DNA from: Rubripirellula sp.
GTDB taxonomy: Bacteria; Planctomycetota; Planctomycetia; Pirellulales; Pirellulaceae
DNA length: 31,855 nucleotides
NCBI GenBank assembly: GCA_029287555.1
Contig: JARFQX010000745.1
Location: 1 to 31,855, forward strand
Direction: 5' to 3'
The notes under the pieces are model-generated. The model was not told the origin of the DNA. It did no database searches and saw nothing but the letters and a program-made list of their open reading frames with translations. Numbering within the stretch: the stretch's first letter is position 1; each line of letters opens with the position of its first letter. Shown piece after piece: positions 27,314-31,855 of this stretch. A program made the position numbers and the translations under genes.

Positions 27314-30300
27314 GCGACAGCAGCGATGCAATCGAGTCGGCGCACCCCTTCAGCCGGATCGTCGAAGAGTTTTCAGAGGAGCTTCGACGGGGCACCCAAC
27401 CCTCGATCGATGATTATCTCGCCAGGTACCCGGAATTCGCCGATGACATTCGTGAACTGTTGCCGACTTTGGCGGCGGTGGAGCGAAGCAAGCCGTTGAG
27501 TCGATCGGGAGTCGGTCACTCGGCCCGAGTTTCCCGCGGACTTCCCGGCCCCGGGGACGCCCTCGGAGATTACCGGATCATTCGCGAACTTGGCCGCGGC
27601 GGCATGGGGGTCGTGTACGAGGCTGAGCAGACTTCATTGAACCGCCGCGTGGCGCTCAAGCTGTTGATCGATCGAATGACCGGGGAGCGCGAGCGAAGGC
27701 GATTTGCACAGGAGTCACGCGCCGCGGCCAGACTTCATCATACGAATATCGTGCCGGTTTTCGGCGTCGGCGAACAGGATGGCCTGTGCTTTTACGTGAT
27801 GCAGTTCATCCAAGGCGCGGGATTAGATCGTGTGATTCACGCGCTGCGCCGCAGGGAAGGAATCGAAGACCACGATTCATCTTCACTTTTCCCCAACAAG
27901 ACGTGGGCCGAGGAGCCCTCGACTTCCGCGATCGTCCATCGCCTCCTCTGTGAGGATTCGGGGGCGACCGGTGGCACGAATGATTCTGGCGATTGCGATG
28001 CGCCGGTGGCGTTGCATCAACCGACCGGTTGGGAGACGAGGACGAGCCCTGGCTCTATCCGGGGGAATCAAGATGAGCACCTTCCCGAACACCAAGAGTC
28101 TGGCGAAGAGCAACCGCTGGCAAATGTCCGCCGCGGCAATCGCTATTGGCGGAACATCGCCGAGATTTCGGCGGACGCCGCCGATGCGCTGCAACACGCG
28201 CATCAGCAGGGCGTTTGCCATCGCGACATCAAGCCCAGCAACCTCGTGCTCGACCTGTCCGGTCATGTTTGGCTGACCGATTTTGGCTTGGCCAAGGCCG
28301 CGGAGAGTCAGGACTTGACGGTGTCAGGCGACATCCTGGGTACACTCCGCTACCTGCCGCCCGAAGTGTTCGAAGGGGAGTCGGGCCCGAAGGGCGACAT
28401 CTACTCGATGGGATTGACGCTCTACGAGTTGCTGTCGCTGCGTCCGGCGTTTCCGGATCGCGATTCGCGGGTGCTCTTGAAAGCCGTCACCACCTCCGAA
28501 CCGATGCCGCTTCATCGGGTCGAGTCGTCGATTCCCGAGGATCTTTGCACGATTGTGCATCGTGCCATCCATCGGGAGCCACAAGAGCGTTACGCGTCGG
28601 CTCGCGAGTTCGCGGAAGACCTGCGGCGGTTTCTCCGTGACGAGCCGATCCTCGCGCGCCGCGAAACGTTGTGGCGACAATCGCGTCGCTGGGCGCGGAA
28701 TAATCGTGGTCTCGCGGCTTCGCTCTTGGGGATGGTGTCACTGATGCTCGTGATCGCGCTGGGGGCGATCGTTTCCGCGATCTATTACCAGCGACAGGAA
28801 GCCGAGCAGCGAGCGCTTCGAACCGCGTCCGACGAGTTGTCGGCGGAGAATCGTCTGCTCGCCTATGGCGCCCAGATGGTGGCCGCTCTCCAAGCCTGGC
28901 GCGGACACCGTGGAACGCTGCGAGCCAAGAATCTGCTTGCCCGCTGGATGCCATCGGAGAATGCTCCGGACCTTCGCGCCTGGGAATGGTATTTCGTCAA
29001 CGCGCTTTGCCACCAGGAAAAAGTCGCGTTGCGAGGGCACGTCGGTGCGGTGACGAGAGTCGCTTACAGTCCCGATGGACAATTCATTGCGTCGGCGTCT
29101 CGTGACGGCTCGCTTCGGATTTGGGACGCCCAAACGTCGGATTGTGTTGGAGTGTTGCCGTGTGAGCATGGCGAGTTGTATGGATTGTCTTGGCATCCCG
29201 ACGGTACGCGACTGGCCACATCCGGCCAGTCCGGGGTGACGATCTGGGATGTAACGGATCGCCACACCATCGGTGAAGGAGTGGCCGTGCGCTCCTTCGA
29301 GACGGAGGCGGAAGTCTTTTCGGTCATGTACTCGCCTCAGGGCGACCGAGTGGCGCTGGGAAAACGTAACGGACCGCTATCGATCCTGGACTCCCGCGAC
29401 TGGGATGTTGTGTGTGAAATAGCGGGGCATCGAGTCGACATCTACACCCAGACGATCGGGTTCAGCAGCGATGGTCTTCGGATCGCGGTCCCGGGCGGCG
29501 AGCAAGCCTTCGTGTTCGATGTTGAATCTGGCCGCCAAGTTCACGCGATCGATACCGATCAGGGCTACATTCAGGCCGCCACGTTCAGCCCGGACGATCG
29601 ATTGCTGGCGACATCGGGACGCGGCGCCCGGATCAAGATTTGGGACCTTGGTTCGGAAACGCCGGACGAGCCGTTGATTCTCGATGGCCATACTCATGGT
29701 GTCGCCGATCTCTCCTGGCACCCCACACGGCCACTTCTGGCGTCCGCGAGCTGGGACGGTTCGTTTCGAGTTTGGAATCTCGTGACGGGGGAGCAGATTG
29801 GCGATCCACGTGGTCACGATCGTCACGTCTTTAGCGTGGATTGGAATCCGCAGGGATCGCAACTGATCAGTGGCGGTGACGACAACCTTGTCAAAATCTG
29901 GAGGCCGGAGCACCAGGAAGATCCTCGCATCGTCGCCCGTTCGCCTGTACAGATCCTGTCGATGGATGCGAAACTCGACCAGTCGATCGCGGTGATCGGA
30001 ACAAAGACGGGAGTCGTCCAACTACGGAGCCTCGTCGACGGTTCGGTGTTACGCGAGCATGAAGTGGGCCCTAATCCATTCGTATTCTCCGTCGCGTTGG
30101 ACAACAACGCGCAGCGTTATGCCTTTACGGAAAAATCGGTCGGTGTTCATATCCATGACATACGAGGAGAGACTGCTCCCACTGTTCTGAGTGTCGAAGG
30201 AAGGGGCGCGAACCACGTGGAATGGAGTCCAGATGGCAGAACGATCGTGACCACCCACAACGACACGGAGATCCGGTTCTGGGATGCCACATCCTATCAA

Positions 30301-30855
30301 CGACTACCCGGGCTCACCGATGGCAAGACACGGTACCAGCGCGCCGTGTACAGTCCGGATTCGTCGAAGCTATTGGCGTGCGGATCGCAAGGTGAAATCC
30401 AAATTTGGGACCTGCGTTCGCGGCAGTTTCGTAACATCGAATCGGGTGCAGAATTCATCGCGGCCTTGTCATGGACTCGTGATGGTCGCCAATTTGCAGC
30501 GTCGTTGGCTCCCAAGCATGTTGCACTTGTCTGGGACGCCGAGACGCTGGAAGTCCAGCATCGGCTCGAAGGTCATTTTGAGGTGATCGGTGCGATTGAT
30601 TTCAGTCCGGATGGAAGGCGGATTTTCACCGCTGATGTGCGAGGGTCGATGAAGATTTGGGACGGGAATTCGGCAGCCGAAGTCCTCTCGCTGCGTGCGC
30701 CGATTGGCACGATGAACGAAGCCTTCTTTAGTGAAGATGGTTTGTCGATCGTTGGCAGTTCTGGCGGTCGGATCGTCGTGTGGGACGCGTCGTCCGGATA
30801 TGAAGCGGCGCGTCGGCTTGAGGGGCGATTGAATTCGGTGCGAGAGACCGATTGA
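27310..30855 (+). CDS. Membrane Ser/Thr protein kinase with 14 WD40 repeats
   Basis: The protein has 1181 residues. Residues 1-65 are a helical N-terminal segment (SIDDYLARYPEFADDIRELLP) common in planctomycete kinases. The kinase domain (about 88-445) has a Gly loop GRGGMGVV (95-102), Lys117 in VALKLL, HRDIKPSN (304-311), DFG (324-326) and a degenerate APE as PPE (350-352), so it should be active. An acidic, low-complexity insert of about 100 residues (about 180-280) splits the domain before HRD. A transmembrane helix lies at about 468-493. Next come a short coiled-coil and a linker with LRAWEWYFVNALCH. Fourteen WD40-like repeats (about 574-1170) could make two seven-bladed propellers outside the membrane. 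The kinase would sense through the propellers and phosphorylate targets inside, the ECF sigma factor being the obvious candidate because the genes overlap (ATGA, 27310-27313). The ligand is unknown. Confidence 0.94.
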   Translation: MSDSSDAIESAHPFSRIVEEFSEELRRGTQPSIDDYLARYPEFADDIRELLPTLAAVERSKPLSRSGVGHSARVSRGLPGPGDALGDYRIIRELGRGGMGVVYEAEQTSLNRRVALKLLIDRMTGERERRRFAQESRAAARLHHTNIVPVFGVGEQDGLCFYVMQFIQGAGLDRVIHALRRREGIEDHDSSSLFPNKTWAEEPSTSAIVHRLLCEDSGATGGTNDSGDCDAPVALHQPTGWETRTSPGSIRGNQDEHLPEHQESGEEQPLANVRRGNRYWRNIAEISADAADALQHAHQQGVCHRDIKPSNLVLDLSGHVWLTDFGLAKAAESQDLTVSGDILGTLRYLPPEVFEGESGPKGDIYSMGLTLYELLSLRPAFPDRDSRVLLKAVTTSEPMPLHRVESSIPEDLCTIVHRAIHREPQERYASAREFAEDLRRFLRDEPILARRETLWRQSRRWARNNRGLAASLLGMVSLMLVIALGAIVSAIYYQRQEAEQRALRTASDELSAENRLLAYGAQMVAALQAWRGHRGTLRAKNLLARWMPSENAPDLRAWEWYFVNALCHQEKVALRGHVGAVTRVAYSPDGQFIASASRDGSLRIWDAQTSDCVGVLPCEHGELYGLSWHPDGTRLATSGQSGVTIWDVTDRHTIGEGVAVRSFETEAEVFSVMYSPQGDRVALGKRNGPLSILDSRDWDVVCEIAGHRVDIYTQTIGFSSDGLRIAVPGGEQAFVFDVESGRQVHAIDTDQGYIQAATFSPDDRLLATSGRGARIKIWDLGSETPDEPLILDGHTHGVADLSWHPTRPLLASASWDGSFRVWNLVTGEQIGDPRGHDRHVFSVDWNPQGSQLISGGDDNLVKIWRPEHQEDPRIVARSPVQILSMDAKLDQSIAVIGTKTGVVQLRSLVDGSVLREHEVGPNPFVFSVALDNNAQRYAFTEKSVGVHIHDIRGETAPTVLSVEGRGANHVEWSPDGRTIVTTHNDTEIRFWDATSYQRLPGLTDGKTRYQRAVYSPDSSKLLACGSQGEIQIWDLRSRQFRNIESGAEFIAALSWTRDGRQFAASLAPKHVALVWDAETLEVQHRLEGHFEVIGAIDFSPDGRRIFTADVRGSMKIWDGNSAAEVLSLRAPIGTMNEAFFSEDGLSIVGSSGGRIVVWDASSGYEAARRLEGRLNSVRETD

Positions 30856-30937
30856 CGAACATCGGTCCTTGTCGTCGTACAGACACCCCGCCTGGTGAAT
30901 TCTTGAGTTTAGGTGGGTCGCCAGTGACGCGGTTCCT

Positions 30938-31855
30938 TCACGCTAATACCTCGCCAATCACTTGCCCGTGCACGTCGGTCAGGCGGCGGTCGAGTCCGTT
31001 GTGGTACCACGTCAGCTTTTCGTGCTCGAATCCCAACAGGTGCAGCACCGTGGCGTAGAAGTCCCAAACGGTTGTCGGGTTCACCTCCGCGCGTCGGCCA
31101 AACTCGTCGGTCGCTCCGTAGCTGACGCCGCCCTTGACCCCCGCTCCCATCATCCAACACGTAAAACCATCGGGGTTGTGGTCGCGGCCGGCGGTGCCCG
31201 CCTGATGCGTTGGCATGCGACCAAACTCGGTCGTCCAAAGCACAAGCGTGTCTTCCAACAATCCCGATTGCTTGAGATCGGTCAGAAGCGCAGCGGTCGG
31301 CTGATCGAAGATCGGGCAGTGGCGTTCGTAGTCCGCTTTGAGTGTCTTGTGAGCATCCCAGTTGAGCAGGCCGTCCACGCCCGAAGCACGCGAGGCGCAG
31401 AACAGACTCACGTATCGAACGTCGCGCTCGAGCAACCGTCGGGTGAGCAGACAGTTCCGGGCATAGGCTGCCTTGAGCGGGTTTTCGTCCTGCGTCCCAT
31501 AATGCTCGTGGACCGCGGCGGACTCGCGCGACAAGTCCGACACTTCGGGAGCAGAGAGTTGCATCCGCGCGGCAAGCTCATACGCGGCGACGCGGGCTTG
31601 AAGATCGCTCTCGGCAGGATTCGCGGCGGCGAAGCGACGATTCAGTCGAGCCAACAGTTCTCGCGAAGCGGTATCCTCGGCGGCCGATACGGAAGCGGGC
31701 TGATTGAGATTCCGAATCGGTTGCTGGTCGCTCATCATGATCGCCTGATGGCGGGCTGGCAGGAAACCGTTGGACCAATTGGCTTTGCCATTGGGAGGTT
31801 CACCACGAATGTCGGTGATCGCGACGTACGCGGGCAGGTTCTCGTTCTCGCTGCC
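30938..31855 (-). CDS. DUF1501 family protein, N terminus beyond the window
   Basis: The frame is open to the right edge. Upstream of the internal Met-Met at 31738 it reads ENLPAYVAITD, then GEPPNGKANWSNGFLPARHQA, so the real start is outside the window; 305 residues are visible. Family marks are LLTRRLLERDVRYVSLF, WDAHKTLKADYERHCPIFD, LVLWTTEFGRMP, the GRDHNPDGFTCWMMGAGVKGG segment and the end LTDVHGQVIGEVLA. DUF1501 proteins belong to the alkaline-phosphatase/sulfatase-like fold. They carry a twin-arginine-type signal at the missing N terminus and in planctomycetes normally sit beside DUF1549/DUF1553 cytochrome-like proteins, expected to the right of the window. The gene converges with the kinase gene with an 82-bp gap in which I saw no strong terminator. 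Confidence 0.92.
   Translation of the reverse strand, partial: GSENENLPAYVAITDIRGEPPNGKANWSNGFLPARHQAIMMSDQQPIRNLNQPASVSAAEDTASRELLARLNRRFAAANPAESDLQARVAAYELAARMQLSAPEVSDLSRESAAVHEHYGTQDENPLKAAYARNCLLTRRLLERDVRYVSLFCASRASGVDGLLNWDAHKTLKADYERHCPIFDQPTAALLTDLKQSGLLEDTLVLWTTEFGRMPTHQAGTAGRDHNPDGFTCWMMGAGVKGGVSYGATDEFGRRAEVNPTTVWDFYATVLHLLGFEHEKLTWYHNGLDRRLTDVHGQVIGEVLA

Noticed and set aside
30856..30937. Terminator between the convergent kinase and DUF1501 genes
   Set aside because: I looked for stem-loops with a T-tract in these 82 bases and found none that was convincing.

Overview
The window looks like chromosomal DNA of a planctomycete, most likely a Rhodopirellula/Pirellula-type bacterium. 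The evidence is the gene families present: DUF1552 and DUF1501 proteins at the two edges, an ECF sigma factor overlapping a Ser/Thr kinase fused to WD40 propellers, and a giant secreted protein with an N-terminal LEPR-XLL motif and a C-terminal type I dockerin. GC content is moderate to high and Shine-Dalgarno sequences are mostly weak. I see no tRNA, rRNA, CRISPR array, transposase or phage gene.

Layout. (a) 1-1316 (+): the 3' part of a DUF1552 gene, cut by the left edge. A small palindromic repeat cluster and a hairpin/T-tract terminator follow. (b) 1550-3133 (+): an unrecognised protein of about 527 residues. (c) 3134-3504: gene-free. (d) 3505-3981 (+): a signal-peptide-bearing ecotin (serine-protease inhibitor) that lacks the disulfide of the E. 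coli protein. (e) 4028-4069: a perfect 14-bp inverted repeat between convergent genes. (f) 4085-26257 (-): one uninterrupted gene of 7390 codons covering about 70 percent of the window. (g) 26258-26665: a divergent intergenic region with hairpins. (h) 26666-30855 (+): a two-gene operon of an ECF sigma factor and a membrane Ser/Thr kinase with 14 WD40 repeats, overlapping by ATGA. (i) 30938-31855 (-): the 3' part of a DUF1501 gene, cut by the right edge.

The giant protein is the main object. From the N terminus it has a long arginine/lysine run with a LEPR-XLL-like motif, three W-x-T...FVF beta repeats, and a very long adhesin-like beta-repeat region. That region contains an alternating two-module array and inserted 'GL-x-x-G-x-x-YYV' modules. 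Next come a conserved D/G-rich module, three Calx-beta-like domains, a long RTX-type calcium-binding region punctuated by 'GDxGxI' segments, two concanavalin/LamG-like domains, a type I dockerin and an acidic tail. It is most simply read as a secreted or surface-bound calcium-dependent adhesin or matrix protein.

The divergent sigma-kinase pair shares an upstream region with the giant gene. It is a candidate regulator, but only by position. The ecotin gene converges on the giant gene and may protect envelope or secreted proteins from proteases; that is inference. None of the families is wholly new. The most unusual observations are the architecture of the giant protein, its near-total lack of cysteine, the alternating repeat array and the altered ecotin.
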